Shown piece after piece: positions 1-8,657 of a DNA stretch of 64,000 nucleotides. Both the position numbers and the translations under genes were made by a program. The stretch comes from Rothia nasimurium (GTDB taxonomy: Bacteria; Actinomycetota; Actinomycetes; Actinomycetales; Micrococcaceae), in contig NZ_CAKMTJ010000001.1 in NCBI RefSeq assembly GCF_928392795.1, forward strand, positions 186,001-250,000, written 5' to 3'. The notes beneath the pieces were generated by a model. It saw only the letters and a list, made by a program, of their open reading frames with translations. It was not told where the DNA came from and ran no database searches. Within the stretch, counting starts at the first letter, position 1. Each line of letters opens with the position of its first letter.

Positions 1-197
1 AGCACTCCGAGGCAGGGCTCTACCTGTGGGCTACAGCAGGCGAAGATACCTGGGCTACCGTCCAGCGCTTTGCAGACAAGGGTATCGTGATTGGCCCCGG
101 CGTTTTCTACGGAACCGCAGGTGAGGGCTATGTGCGCATTGCCCTGACCGGTTCGGACGACGACATTTCCCGTGCCGCTGCCCGACTGTCAGAGTAA
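1..197 (+). CDS. dapC: Succinyldiaminopimelate transaminase, C-terminal end (partial)
   Basis: Only the last 64 residues are in the window; the frame is open from position 3 to the TAA at 195-197. The end contains a GPGVFYGTAGEGYVRIALT-type segment, which is the substrate-binding C-terminal part of class I/II PLP aminotransferases of the DapC type. DapC would transfer the amino group from glutamate to N-succinyl-2-amino-6-oxopimelate in lysine/diaminopimelate synthesis. The assignment fits the nearby dapD and dapE and the known pairing of dapC with citrate synthase in related actinobacteria. Another aminotransferase of the same fold cannot be excluded from so short a piece. Confidence 0.7.
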   Translation, partial: HSEAGLYLWATAGEDTWATVQRFADKGIVIGPGVFYGTAGEGYVRIALTGSDDDISRAAARLSE

Positions 198-311
198 AGC
201 AAAACTGTTAATGTCAAATAAGCTCAGCTAAAGAACGTAATGTAGCTTCTGAACTCACATCAATGTGACCCTGCGCATCATTCTGCTGTAATGTAGACCA
301 TAGATGACGTG

Positions 312-397
312 CGTACGTGCACGGTGCGGCCTTCCACCACCCCGCGAAAGCCGCACTGTCCTTTTTTAGAATCCCACTTCATCACACAGCACGTACG
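312..397 (+). promoter_or_regulatory. Structured leader / terminator upstream of gltA
   Basis: A hairpin with arms at 321-330 and 350-359 (10 pairs, one G-U) is followed by a T-run at 361-366, the form of an intrinsic terminator for dapC. It is directly enclosed by a second perfect 9-bp pairing, CGTACGTGC at 312-320 with GCACGTACG at 389-397. The outer pairing would place the terminator and its T-run inside a larger stem just upstream of the gltA ribosome binding site. This could be a plain terminator plus two half-sites for a DNA-binding protein, or a leader with alternative folds. The rest of 198-423 holds no gene. Confidence 0.5.
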
Positions 398-423
398 TTG
401 CCTCGTATGACAGGAGGAACACA

Positions 424-1704
424 ATGACTGAGAACAAAGCGCTGCTGAGCTATGACGGCAAAGAACTGCCCCTGCCCGCAGTAGAAGCAACCGAAGGTAA
501 CGGTGCCTTCGAAGTTGCAGGCATGCTCAAAGAAACCGGCAAGGTAGCCTACGACCCGGGCTTCATGAACACCGCAAACGCAAAGTCAGCTATCACCTAC
601 ATTGACGGTGATGCCGGCATCCTGCGTTACCGTGGCTACCCCATCGAAGAACTGGCAGAAAAATCCAGCTTCATCGAAACCGCCTACCTGCTCATCTACG
701 GGGAACTGCCCACCCCCGCCCAGCTCGAAGACTTCGACCAGATGATTCGCCGCCACACCATGGTGCACGAAGACTTCAAATTCTTCTTCCGCGGCTTCCC
801 CCGCGACGCCCACCCCATGGCCGTCCTCGCCTCCAGCGTCTCAGCCATGTCGACCTTCTACTCAGACTCCCTGGACCCCTTCGACCCCCGCCAGGTAGAA
901 ATCTCAACATACCGTCTGCTGTCTAAGGTGCCTACCCTGGCAGCCTACGCCTACAAGAAGTCCAAGGGCGAGCCCTCCATCTACCCCAAGAACGAGCTCA
1001 ACTACACCGAGAACTTCCTGCGCATGTGCTTCGGCTTCCCCACCGAGGAATACGAGGTCAACCCCCTGCACGCCAAGGCTCTCGATCTGCTGCTGCTCCT
1101 GCACGCAGACCACGAGCAGAACTGCTCCACCTCCACCGTGCGACTGGTCGGCTCCTCAAACGCCAACATGTTCGCCTCCGTCTCAGCCGGCATCAACGCC
1201 CTCTACGGCCCCCTGCACGGCGGCGCTAACGAGGCAGTGCTCAAGATGCTCAACCAGATTCAGAAGGACGGCATCAGCCCCGAAGACTTCATGGAGAAGG
1301 TCAAGAACAAGGAAGACGGCGTCCGCCTCATGGGCTTCGGCCACCGCGTCTACAAGAACTACGACCCCCGCGCTCGTATCGTCAAGAAGACCGCAGACGA
1401 AATCCTCGAATCCATCGGTGGCAACAACGAACTGCTCGATATTGCCAAGCGTCTCGAAGAGAAGGCCCTCAACGACGACTACTTCATCGAACGTAAGCTC
1501 TACCCCAACGTAGACTTCTACACAGGCCTCATCTACAAGGCCATGGGCTTCCCCGAGCACATGTTCACCGTCCTCTTCGCCCTGGGCCGCCTCCCCGGCT
1601 GGATCGCCCAGTGGACCGAAGGCATCCAGGACCCCGACCGCAAGATCGGTCGCCCCCGCCAGGTCTACATCGGTGAGAACGAGCGCCACTACCCCGAGCG
1701 CTAA
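424..1704 (+). CDS. gltA: Citrate synthase
   Basis: This 426-residue protein condenses acetyl-CoA and oxaloacetate to citrate, the entry step of the TCA cycle. Its length is that of the bacterial type II enzymes. The active-site residues are visible: His230 in HADHEQN, His265 in GPLHGGANE, His307 in [14 protein letters not shown] and Asp364 in NVDFYTG. The ATG at 424 has a strong ribosome binding site, AGGAGG, at 413-418. It lies downstream of dapC and ends at the strong hairpin at 1728-1773, so it is probably transcribed alone. The structured leader upstream may control it. Confidence 0.97.
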   Translation: MTENKALLSYDGKELPLPAVEATEGNGAFEVAGMLKETGKVAYDPGFMNTANAKSAITYIDGDAGILRYRGYPIEELAEKSSFIETAYLLIYGELPTPAQLEDFDQMIRRHTMVHEDFKFFFRGFPRDAHPMAVLASSVSAMSTFYSDSLDPFDPRQVEISTYRLLSKVPTLAAYAYKKSKGEPSIYPKNELNYTENFLRMCFGFPTEEYEVNPLHAKALDLLLLLHADHEQNCSTSTVRLVGSSNANMFASVSAGINALYGPLHGGANEAVLKMLNQIQKDGISPEDFMEKVKNKEDGVRLMGFGHRVYKNYDPRARIVKKTADEILESIGGNNELLDIAKRLEEKALNDDYFIERKLYPNVDFYTGLIYKAMGFPEHMFTVLFALGRLPGWIAQWTEGIQDPDRKIGRPRQVYIGENERHYPER

Positions 1705-1727
1705 ACCAGCCACATTGCCAACAACTA

Positions 1728-1773
1728 AGCCCCGGCGTCCTTTACCTCTAGAAGAGGTGAGGACGCCGGGGCT
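1728..1773. terminator. Bidirectional terminator between gltA and galE
   Basis: A perfect 14-bp stem has arms at 1728-1741 (AGCCCCGGCGTCCT) and 1760-1773, with an inner ACCTCT/AGAGGT pairing. It lies between convergent genes. The stem contains the GGCGTCC core that is over-represented elsewhere in this window. Confidence 0.85.
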
Positions 1774-1792
1774 CGGCTTTAGGGGCTATTTG

Positions 1793-2806
1793 CTACGCTT
1801 CGTAGCCCTGGGGGTTATTCTTCTGCCAGTTCCAGTGGTCACGCACCATAGTGTCGATATCGCGGGTAGCAGACCAGCCCAAATCGGCCAGGGCGGCAGC
1901 CGGGTCAGCATAGGAGACGGCTACGTCACCGGGGCGACGGTCAACAATCTTGTAGGGCAGCTCCTTACCAGCAGCCTTCTCAAAAGCGTGCAGTACCTCA
2001 AGTACTGAGTAGCCGTTGCCGGTACCCAGGTTCCAGGTGTGCAGGCCACCGTGGGTGGTGATGTAGTCCAGGGCCTTGAGGTGGCCGTCCGCCAGGTCAA
2101 CGACGTGGATGTAGTCGCGTACCCCGGTGCCATCGACGGTGGGGTAGTCGTTGCCGAAGACATTGAGGTATTCACGGCGGCCAACAGCGACCTGGGCGAT
2201 GAAGGGAACCAGGTTGTTGGGGATACCTGCCGGGTCCTCACCGATACGGCCGGACTCGTGAGCCCCTACCGGGTTGAAATAGCGCAGCAGGGCGATGTTC
2301 CACTTGGAATCTGAGGCGGCCAGGTCCACCAGCATATCCTCAATATGTTCCTTGGTGCGGCCGTAGCAGGACTGGGCATCCATATTGATCTTCTCGGTCA
2401 GGGGCATCGACTCGGGCTCGCCGTAGACGGTTGCAGACGATGAGAAGACGATGGAGTGGCAGCCTGCCTCTTCCATGGCATAGAGCAGGTTGAGGGTACC
2501 AGCCACGTTGGTCTGGTAGTACCACAGGGGCTTCTCAGCGGATTCGCCCACGGCCTTAAGACCGGCAAAATGAATCACAGCGTCAGGCTTAACCAGGTTG
2601 AAGAGCTGCTTCATCTCGGGCAGATCTAGCAGGTCAACCTTGCGGAACTCCACGGTCTTGCCGGTGAGTTCTTCAACGCGGGCCAGGGACTCCATGGAGG
2701 AGTTCGAGAGGTTGTCCATAACGGTTACCTCGTGGCCTGCCTGGAGCAGTTCGAGTACGGTGTGGGAGCCGATGTAGCCAGCTCCGCCGGTAACGAGAAT
2801 CTTCAC
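1793..2806 (-). CDS. galE: UDP-glucose 4-epimerase
   Basis: The 337-residue product interconverts UDP-glucose and UDP-galactose, for galactose use and for galactosyl units of cell-surface polymers. It is an extended short-chain dehydrogenase: the NAD-binding TGGAGYIG motif is at residues 6-13, the SSS with the catalytic serine at 122-124, and the catalytic Tyr148-x3-Lys152 pair in SCYGRTK. Length matches the E. coli enzyme. The start is GTG with an AGGGGA ribosome binding site. It lies downstream of dapD on the same strand, about 130 bp away with a hairpin between them, so it may be a separate unit. Confidence 0.95.
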   Translation of the reverse strand: MKILVTGGAGYIGSHTVLELLQAGHEVTVMDNLSNSSMESLARVEELTGKTVEFRKVDLLDLPEMKQLFNLVKPDAVIHFAGLKAVGESAEKPLWYYQTNVAGTLNLLYAMEEAGCHSIVFSSSATVYGEPESMPLTEKINMDAQSCYGRTKEHIEDMLVDLAASDSKWNIALLRYFNPVGAHESGRIGEDPAGIPNNLVPFIAQVAVGRREYLNVFGNDYPTVDGTGVRDYIHVVDLADGHLKALDYITTHGGLHTWNLGTGNGYSVLEVLHAFEKAAGKELPYKIVDRRPGDVAVSYADPAAALADLGWSATRDIDTMVRDHWNWQKNNPQGYEA

Positions 2807-2851
2807 GTTTTCCCCTAGTAGACGATTGGTGTTCTTTCTAGCTTACCTGCA

Positions 2852-2890
2852 CCCAGCCCTGCCAGCCGGTAGAAGCGGTGGCGGGCTGGG
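2852..2890. terminator. Hairpin between dapD and galE
   Basis: The GC-rich arms CCCAGCCCTGCCA (2852-2864) and TGGCGGGCTGGG (2879-2890) pair with one bulge. No clear T-run follows on either strand, so terminator function is only probable. It sits in the 129-bp gap after dapD. Confidence 0.45.
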
Positions 2891-2935
2891 CACAAAATAG
2901 ATGGGTGTATTTGCCGAATGTATTGGTCGTCCGCT

Positions 2936-3892
2936 TTAGTTAGCGTGCAGCTCTGAGTTCAGTTCCACGGTGTTGTTGGCGCGGGGCAGCACCTCGATAG
3001 CGCCGGTGACGGAGTTGCGGCGGAAGAGCAGGTTGTTGGCGCCGGAGAGTTCCAGGGCCTTGACAACCTTGGGCTCAGCGCCGGGGTTGAGGACGGTCAC
3101 GCGGGAGCCAGCGGTGACGTAGAGGCCAGCTTCAACCACGCAATCATCGCCCAGGGCAATGCCGATACCGGCTTCAGCGCCGAGCAGGGAGCGCTCGCCG
3201 ATGGAGACACGCTGGGTGCCGCCACCAGACAAGGTGCCCATGGTGGAGGCGCCACCGCCGATGTCGGTGCCGTTGCCAATGACAACGCCCTGGGAGATTC
3301 GGCCCTCGACCATGGATTCACCGAGGGTACCGGCGTTGAAATTGACGAAGCCTTCGTGCATGACGGTGGTGCCTGCGGCCAGGTGGGCACCCAGGCGGAC
3401 GCGGTCGGCATCACCGATACGAACACCGGCGGGCACGACGTAGTCAATCATGCGGGGGAACTTGTCGACGTGGGTGACGACCAGGGCGCCGCGGCGACGC
3501 AGCTTCAGCGAGACGGTGTTGAATTCGCTAGCCAGGACGGGGCCGAAGTTGGTCCAGGCGACGTTGGCGAGAGCACCAAAGAGACCGTCGAGGTTGATGG
3601 TGTTGGGGGCAACCAGGGTGTGGGAGAGCAGGTGCAGGCGCAGGTAGGCGTCCGCTGCGTTGGCGGGGGCCTCGTCGAGGTTGATGGTGACGTTGACCAG
3701 CTCACGCACGACGTTGCGGTCTTCGTCGGCTTCGACCAGGGCTTCGAGGTCGGCTGCTACGGAGTCGTCGGGGGTTTCGGTGAGGGCGGGGGCGGGGTAC
3801 CAGACATCGAGTACGGTGCCTTCGTTCTCGCCGGAGGCGACGACGGTGGCCAGGCCCAGGCCGGATGCTACACGGGTGTTGTTTTCAGTCAT
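2936..3892 (-). CDS. dapD: Tetrahydrodipicolinate N-succinyltransferase
   Basis: The product (318 residues) is the actinobacterial type of DapD, which succinylates tetrahydrodipicolinate on the path to meso-diaminopimelate and lysine. After an N-terminal domain the sequence has the irregular hexapeptide repeats of a left-handed beta-helix, with segments such as [41 protein letters not shown] and [20 protein letters not shown]. It is divergent from dapE, which acts later in the same pathway. A TAGACT -10 box sits 7 nt before the ATG (3900-3905), suggesting a leaderless transcript. Confidence 0.95.
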   Translation of the reverse strand: MTENNTRVASGLGLATVVASGENEGTVLDVWYPAPALTETPDDSVAADLEALVEADEDRNVVRELVNVTINLDEAPANAADAYLRLHLLSHTLVAPNTINLDGLFGALANVAWTNFGPVLASEFNTVSLKLRRRGALVVTHVDKFPRMIDYVVPAGVRIGDADRVRLGAHLAAGTTVMHEGFVNFNAGTLGESMVEGRISQGVVIGNGTDIGGGASTMGTLSGGGTQRVSIGERSLLGAEAGIGIALGDDCVVEAGLYVTAGSRVTVLNPGAEPKVVKALELSGANNLLFRRNSVTGAIEVLPRANNTVELNSELHAN

Positions 3893-3899
3893 GCCTACC

Positions 3900-3905
3900 A
3901 GTCTA
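3900..3905 (-). promoter_or_regulatory. Leaderless-type -10 box of dapD
   Basis: On the minus strand TAGACT is followed by GGTAGGC and then the dapD ATG. The same 16 bases, TAGACTGGTAGGCATG, precede the aminopeptidase P gene (start at 18884). No ribosome binding site is present. Confidence 0.6.
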
Positions 3906-3939
3906 CGGAATCAGGCGGGTGCGGGGCGCTATCTGCTTG

Positions 3940-3945
3940 TATGGT
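3940..3945 (+). promoter_or_regulatory. Leaderless-type -10 box of dapE
   Basis: TATGGT lies 6 nt before the ATG at 3952, with no ribosome binding site between them. This spacing is the usual layout for leaderless actinobacterial genes and supports starting dapE at 3952 rather than upstream inside dapD. Confidence 0.5.
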
Positions 3946-3951
3946 GGAACT

Positions 3952-5100
3952 ATGACCAAGAACCCTGCCCTCGCCCAGGCCGCTGAGTTCGCTCAGGTGG
4001 GCCCCGGCGTCCTGAACCTAACCCAGCCCGTTGAAGATCTCACTGCTGATCTGCTCAATATTTATTCTGTTTCTGGCGCCGAGGTGCGCCTGGCGGACGC
4101 CGTGCAGGCGGCCCTTGAGGGGATCGGCGGCTTAGAGATAACCCGCGACGGCGATGCCATCATCGCCCGCACTAACCTGGGCCGGGATACCCGCATTGTG
4201 CTGGCAGGTCACCTAGATACGGTGCCCCTGCCCCGTACCGAGGGCTCACGCGGCACTGTCCCCGCCTCTTGGTCTGAGGGAGCGGGGGAGCGGGTTCTTT
4301 ACGGCCGCGGCGCCGTGGACATGAAGGGCGGGGTTGCCGTGCAGCTAGCCCTAGCTGCACGTCTGAAAGAACCCCGCTACGATATCACCTACGTCTTCTA
4401 CGACAACGAAGAGGTTGCCTCAGAGCTCTCAGGGCTTGCCCGCCTGATGCGCAACCACCGGCAGAAGCTGACCGATGCGGCCTTCGCCGTCCTGCTAGAA
4501 CCCACCGACGGCACTATCGAAGGTGGCTGTAACGGCACCATCCGTTTCTGGATCCGCACTGCCGGTATCGCAGCCCACTCGGGCCGGGCCTGGAAGGGCG
4601 AGAACGCTATCCACAAGATGGCGGACGTGCTGGGGCGTCTTGCCGCCTACCAGCCTGCCACCTATGAGGTTGAGGGCCTAGCTTACCGCGAGGGGCTCAA
4701 CGCCGTGCAAATTTCAGGCGGGGTGGCCGGGAACGTGATTCCCGATGAATCCGGCGTGCACATCAACTACCGCTTTGCTCCCAACAAGACCCTGGACGAA
4801 GCCGTCGCGCACCTGCATGAGGTTTTTGAGGGCTACGAGCTAGACTTCGTTGACCTCTCATCAGCTGCCCGCCCGGGCCTGGACGCGCCCATGTCGCGCT
4901 CGCTGATTGAGTCGGTGGGCCAAGCCCCCAAGCCCAAGTACGGGTGGACGGACGTCGCCCGCTTCAGCGAGATTGGCATCCCCGCCGTGAACTTCGGCCC
5001 CGGCGACGCCCTGCTGGCTCACACCGATAACGAGCACGTGAAAGCCTCCGAGGTGCGTGCCTGCTATACGGCGCTGGAAAGCTGGCTGACGGCGTCCTAA
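3952..5100 (+). CDS. dapE: Succinyl-diaminopimelate desuccinylase
   Basis: This 382-residue M20-family metallohydrolase removes succinate from N-succinyl-LL-diaminopimelate, giving LL-diaminopimelate for lysine and peptidoglycan. The metal ligands and catalytic residues of the family are present: His87 and Asp89 in AGHLDT, Asp123 in GRGAVDMKGG, Glu153-Glu154 in YDNEEV and the late His357 in LLAHTDNEH. The frame stays open upstream to 3865, but that stretch overlaps the start of dapD and is not conserved-looking, so the ATG at 3952 is chosen. Its last codons (from 5084) form part of a 70-bp direct repeat whose second copy is at 8921-8990. Confidence 0.93.
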   Translation: MTKNPALAQAAEFAQVGPGVLNLTQPVEDLTADLLNIYSVSGAEVRLADAVQAALEGIGGLEITRDGDAIIARTNLGRDTRIVLAGHLDTVPLPRTEGSRGTVPASWSEGAGERVLYGRGAVDMKGGVAVQLALAARLKEPRYDITYVFYDNEEVASELSGLARLMRNHRQKLTDAAFAVLLEPTDGTIEGGCNGTIRFWIRTAGIAAHSGRAWKGENAIHKMADVLGRLAAYQPATYEVEGLAYREGLNAVQISGGVAGNVIPDESGVHINYRFAPNKTLDEAVAHLHEVFEGYELDFVDLSSAARPGLDAPMSRSLIESVGQAPKPKYGWTDVARFSEIGIPAVNFGPGDALLAHTDNEHVKASEVRACYTALESWLTAS

Positions 5101-5153
5101 CCCCACAAAGGGACCTGAAAACTTCAAAGGGACCGCGGAATCTGCGGTCCCTT
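5084..5153. repeat. Left 70-bp direct repeat of the island (dapE end plus terminator)
   Basis: This copy starts within dapE (GGCTGACGGCGTCCTAA at 5084-5100) and runs through the hairpin AAGGGACCGC/GCGGTCCCTT. It aligns without gaps to 8921-8990 with 64 of 70 identical bases, counted by eye. The right copy continues into the full nested terminator (TTTGAAGTTTTCAGGTCCCC), whereas this copy stops after the inner arm. The right copy therefore looks like the ancestral dapE terminator and this one like the duplicated, truncated end. The hairpin can still act as a terminator between dapE and the convergent lipoprotein gene. Confidence 0.85.
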
Positions 5154-5209
5154 CAAGGTACTACGCTAGGTGCTGGTACACACTGTATAACCTGATTGGT
5201 TTTCAGTTT

Positions 5210-6460
5210 TTATTTGAAGCTGTACTCATAAAAGCCCGAGCCATCAAAGAGCAGCGAGTCGTTGACCAGCTGCACTGAATTCAAATTAGACGGAATGTCA
5301 AGCAAGCTACCTTCGGAGGATAGAAGGACAGGGACTCGCTTGTCGCCCTTCTTACCGAGTACCGTTCCGTCTGACGAAACAGATTCGCATGATACATCAC
5401 CCAGGTCACGTGTTTCGAGCGTAGCAATATCTAAAACTAGATTCTGGTTGCCTTCACCTGTACAGAAAGACGATGAAGCCCATGCCTCAGCACGTGTTAT
5501 TTGCCCATAGGGCAAATCGCGTGTCGAAACAATTGCTCCGGTGCCATCAAGTTTCAAAAGTTGATGGGGGTCGAAAGAGCTTGAGGATTCTCGAATTACC
5601 TCGTCTTCTGAGATTTGGAAGTACGCGTTCATAACGCGTGAATTCTCTATTTGAACGAGTTCCCCGTTATGCACAAAGTAAGCATTTTTCAGCTGCTCAG
5701 AATCGTGGGTTGAGATGTTAGGAGCCTGCCCATCTTGAAACACGATGACATTTCCTGTAGTTGAACCATATGAAAAATCATCCTGACGATCTGAAACTAA
5801 AGCGAGGTTTTCACCAGGTACGCCAGCTTCCCAATTGACAGAGAACGCAGGTTTGCGGTTGAGAAGTGACTGGTCGGTTGAGTAAACGTTTGTACTCGGA
5901 CCCAAAATTACTTCGCCTAACAATTTCTGTTGCTTGATATCAAAGATGCTGTAAGCAGTTTTTTCTTCACCCTCGTTGTAAGCATCTTCACCTTGATGCA
6001 CTAAGCTTTCGATGATGATGCTTCCGTTGAGCAAAGTAGCTCTCTGAAAGCTATCAAACTTTACCGAGTCGGGTAGTTTAAGGTCTTCCGCCTGGACTGA
6101 TAAAACATCCTGACCTGAAGAAAGATCAGCGACCCTTACAGTCTTATCAGCGGATACTAGCCCTGCTACATGTGTATCTGAATAGCCAAGGATTTCGTGA
6201 TGAAAACGTGCCACAGCAAACTTAAGCCGGACGCTTTCTTGAGAATCCGAAGCAGAAACTGTAAGAAGACCGTCACTAGGGAAGCTTGAGCTAGAAGCCT
6301 CAGGCTGTGTTGCAAGCGATGAGCTTTCGGCTACTTGAGTGGGGGAAGATACTGTTGACGCACTAGTTGGATTTTGAGGTTCGGATACCGTACCTGACCC
6401 ACATGAGGTGAAGAATAATGTGGTAAGAACACAAGTAGAGACAAACAACGATTTTTTCAT
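5210..6460 (-). CDS. Predicted lipoprotein, unknown function
   Basis: The product has 416 residues and begins with a lipoprotein signal peptide: positively charged MKK, a hydrophobic stretch and a lipobox ending at Cys20 (LFFTSC). A Ser/Thr/Pro-rich linker of about 45 residues follows, as expected for a surface-anchored protein. The remaining 350 residues contain repeated strand-like segments (for example DKTVRVADLSSGQDVLSV and KLDGTGAIVSTRDLPYG) suggestive of a beta-propeller, but no family is recognised. It is the last gene of the island operon, 43 bp after the NERD gene, with ribosome binding site AAAGGAAA. A sensor or binding-protein role is only a guess. Confidence 0.8.
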   Translation of the reverse strand: MKKSLFVSTCVLTTLFFTSCGSGTVSEPQNPTSASTVSSPTQVAESSSLATQPEASSSSFPSDGLLTVSASDSQESVRLKFAVARFHHEILGYSDTHVAGLVSADKTVRVADLSSGQDVLSVQAEDLKLPDSVKFDSFQRATLLNGSIIIESLVHQGEDAYNEGEEKTAYSIFDIKQQKLLGEVILGPSTNVYSTDQSLLNRKPAFSVNWEAGVPGENLALVSDRQDDFSYGSTTGNVIVFQDGQAPNISTHDSEQLKNAYFVHNGELVQIENSRVMNAYFQISEDEVIRESSSSFDPHQLLKLDGTGAIVSTRDLPYGQITRAEAWASSSFCTGEGNQNLVLDIATLETRDLGDVSCESVSSDGTVLGKKGDKRVPVLLSSEGSLLDIPSNLNSVQLVNDSLLFDGSGFYEYSFK

Positions 6461-6503
6461 GAAGTTTCCTTTAATGTGAGTTTATGAGGAGAAGTAAGAA
6501 TAT

Positions 6504-7364
6504 TTACTTCTTGAGATCCAGAAGCTGCTGTAAGGTTTGCCAGTAGATAGAACCTGAGTTTGTGCTAGATGCTTGATTCCTTAAAAAATCTGTTAGCTGG
6601 TTGGCTGTTAGAGCAGGGGGAAAAGGAAAAGAATTCTTGCCAAGTTCTATCGATAAATCTGTGCCAGTTGTAGAGTGTAAAACTACTGCGGCAGATATAT
6701 GATTTTTGGGAAAAATCGTTTTCACAGCTTGTAGCGCGGCTGCAATTTTAAAGGGCTCAAGCTGTGTGCCATTTCGAAATAGCTGTTTCCCGTCCCAGTA
6801 ATATTGACCCGGCTGATATAGCTTAGAGTCAAGTAATATGATGGATTCGCCTATGAGTAGTGCATGGTCTATATCTGCTGATTCTGTTCCTGGCCATGAA
6901 ATGCCGTTAATTAGGCGGGCAGCAGGGTACATCTTAAGAATATTTTCTCGGATGATTTCAGCCGTTCTTTGTTCACCCTCTCGCCCTGCGATAGCCCTCT
7001 CGCCGAAACGAGCAATACTGAGGTTTGCGCCGGGATCGCCAAACTCCTGTTGCCTGAGCTGCTCGGATGATAGCTTAAGGAGAGCGGCATTAAGTTCATG
7101 TTTGCTTTTAATCCTGTGGCGGACTATTAGTGCAGGAAGTGACAATAGGGAAAAAAGAAAGATTGAGGTAAAAGCGTCCGAAGCGAAAATCACGAAATTC
7201 ATGGGTTGAAAACCGCTGAAAAGGAGATTTTTTAAAAGTCGGAACGAACTTGAGAGCATTCCGAGCCCAAAGAAAAAAGCTACACCTATTATAAGGTACT
7301 TCGTCCATACCGGATACTCGGGTTTGTCCTGGTTAAGTGGTGGTATAAAATGAGGTTGGTTCAT
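6504..7364 (-). CDS. Membrane-anchored NERD-domain protein (putative nuclease)
   Basis: The 286-residue protein has two predicted membrane helices (about 22-40 and 54-80) followed by a cytoplasmic domain. Residues about 120-240 match the NERD (nuclease-related) pattern: GREGE at 127-131, an Asp-x-Asp at 164-166 (ADIDHALLIG) and D179-S-K181, in place of the usual Glu-x-Lys, followed by YQPG. The layout resembles the PD-(D/E)XK nuclease core, with Asp standing in for Glu. Substrate and function are unknown. It starts 4 bp after the stop of the upstream small membrane protein, so the two are translated from one message. Confidence 0.75.
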   Translation of the reverse strand: MNQPHFIPPLNQDKPEYPVWTKYLIIGVAFFFGLGMLSSSFRLLKNLLFSGFQPMNFVIFASDAFTSIFLFSLLSLPALIVRHRIKSKHELNAALLKLSSEQLRQQEFGDPGANLSIARFGERAIAGREGEQRTAEIIRENILKMYPAARLINGISWPGTESADIDHALLIGESIILLDSKLYQPGQYYWDGKQLFRNGTQLEPFKIAAALQAVKTIFPKNHISAAVVLHSTTGTDLSIELGKNSFPFPPALTANQLTDFLRNQASSTNSGSIYWQTLQQLLDLKK

Positions 7365-7368
7365 GGTG

Positions 7369-7683
7369 TTAACCTGAATTGTTGATAATTGCTATTATTC
7401 CAATTTGGCCAAGGATGCCAAGCAGTGAAATTATAATCATGAGTAAGTGGAAAATTTTTTGTTTTTGCAGCTGTTTAATTTCTGCCTGAATATAGAATGT
7501 TTCAAAATGATGCTTAACTTCTAGTAATTCTCTTAATTTATGAGGGATCTTTAGTAAAGCAATAGTGGAAATTGAGGCTGCTGAGAGGCCTGTAAATATT
7601 CCAATGAGTGGAATGAAAGCTGATATGCTTACGGTAAAAATTATGATATTGATGATTTTTTTATCAAATGAATGGTATTTCAT
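7369..7683 (-). CDS. Small membrane protein of the island operon
   Basis: A protein of 104 residues if started at the ATG at 7683, which overlaps the TGA of the upstream gene as ATGA and has GGGGGA upstream. An in-frame GTG at 7707 would add 8 residues but is less well placed. There are hydrophobic segments near each end (about residues 10-38 and 78-100) joined by a charged, helix-prone middle (KIPHKLRELLEVKHHFETF), so both ends probably cross the membrane. No family is recognised. The gene is the most AT-rich of the island. Confidence 0.7.
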   Translation of the reverse strand: MKYHSFDKKIINIIIFTVSISAFIPLIGIFTGLSAASISTIALLKIPHKLRELLEVKHHFETFYIQAEIKQLQKQKIFHLLMIIISLLGILGQIGIIAIINNSG

Positions 7684-8408
7684 GGAGAAATGTTCCCCCA
7701 CTGCCACTGCTCTGATTGGTTTTTCCTATTGTTTTTTCGCTGAATATCACTGATGATAAACCAGGCAACGATGGGGGCAGATAGGGCCAGATTGAGGGCT
7801 GCTGTTATCTGATCTAGATGGGCGTTAGATGCGGTAAAGATGATGCTCATCGCTGTGAAGATGGCACATGGGATGATGAGTTTCTTGTCGTATTTGCGAA
7901 TGACTATCAGTAATGAGGCAATGATGCATACCACCGCTATCCAGGGTAGGTGGATAAATGAGGCGTAGCGGTCTTCCCATCCGGGCTGTTCTTGGAGTAG
8001 AGGCTCTGCTAGATTGCCGTGAGCATACATGCCAATAAAAGAGATAGGGATGGAAACGAAAATTCCAATTACCGCAATTGCAATGGGGTAAATCGTGCCT
8101 GAAATGGCTCTAATGGTGGTGGATAGGATGCAAGCTAACGCACCAGTTGAAATCAAGAGGGGAAAAAGCGGCCAAGATGAGAGGGCTATGGGAATCATTC
8201 CCAACAAGCATATTATGGTTATGACGGTTGCGCTTACTGTTGCTACGGCTGTGATTGCGGCACCGCCCACGACGGCTGCTGCTAACGCAATGTTTTCAGC
8301 AGATTCTTTGGCGTCTAAGTCTGTAATCTCTATGTTGTATTCATAGGTTTTGCCGGTTCGCATTGAGGTGCTTCGGCGCCTGTAGCGGCGAGTGAACTGG
8401 TCTGCCAT
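7680..8408 (-). CDS. Multi-pass membrane protein, unknown function
   Basis: The 242-residue protein starts with an Arg-rich cytoplasmic stretch (RRYRRRSTSMRTGK), followed by about six hydrophobic segments between residues 38 and 222 and a charged tail (DIQRKNNRKNQ). No family is recognised. It is the first gene of the four-gene minus-strand operon and has AGGGA 8 nt before its ATG. The next gene overlaps it by 4 nt. The divergent XRE gene and its operator region lie just upstream, suggesting that this operon is a target of that regulator. Confidence 0.75.
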   Translation of the reverse strand: MADQFTRRYRRRSTSMRTGKTYEYNIEITDLDAKESAENIALAAAVVGGAAITAVATVSATVITIICLLGMIPIALSSWPLFPLLISTGALACILSTTIRAISGTIYPIAIAVIGIFVSIPISFIGMYAHGNLAEPLLQEQPGWEDRYASFIHLPWIAVVCIIASLLIVIRKYDKKLIIPCAIFTAMSIIFTASNAHLDQITAALNLALSAPIVAWFIISDIQRKNNRKNQSEQWQWGNISP

Positions 8409-8502
8409 ATCTAAGTCCCTATTTCCCTTGGCTGCTTTGTGTGAGAAGTGCCCTCTAGCTTAGAGCGGGGCTCTGTCATGAGTTCGGAGCTTGCTTTCTG
8501 TA

Positions 8503-8636
8503 GGGCATGCCCACGAAGCGTGAATGTCTTGGGTATGCAGAGGTTTTTTAAAAAACAATCTGAAAATATGGCATATATGCCCTATTTTCCTGCTGTGAAA
8601 ATCATACTAGGCACATGTGCCCTGGGCATGTGTGCA
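8503..8636. promoter_or_regulatory. Operator cluster between the island operon and its XRE regulator
   Basis: Two perfect 12-bp palindromes of the form GGCAYATRTGCC are present: GGCATATATGCC at 8570-8581 and GGCACATGTGCC at 8610-8621, with centres 40 bp apart, about four helical turns. A third, imperfect site, GGCATGTGTGCA, lies at 8625-8636 and a related palindrome, GGGCATGCCC, at 8503-8512. They occupy the 249-bp divergent gap before the regulator start at 8658. Binding by the XRE protein is inferred from position. Confidence 0.65.
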
Positions 8637-8657
8637 TAGTTGCGACACGCTAGAAAA

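Noticed and set aside
3865-3951. Upstream extension of dapE
   Set aside because: It overlaps the dapD start and promoter, is Cys/Arg-rich and unlike the family; the ATG at 3952 follows a good -10 box.
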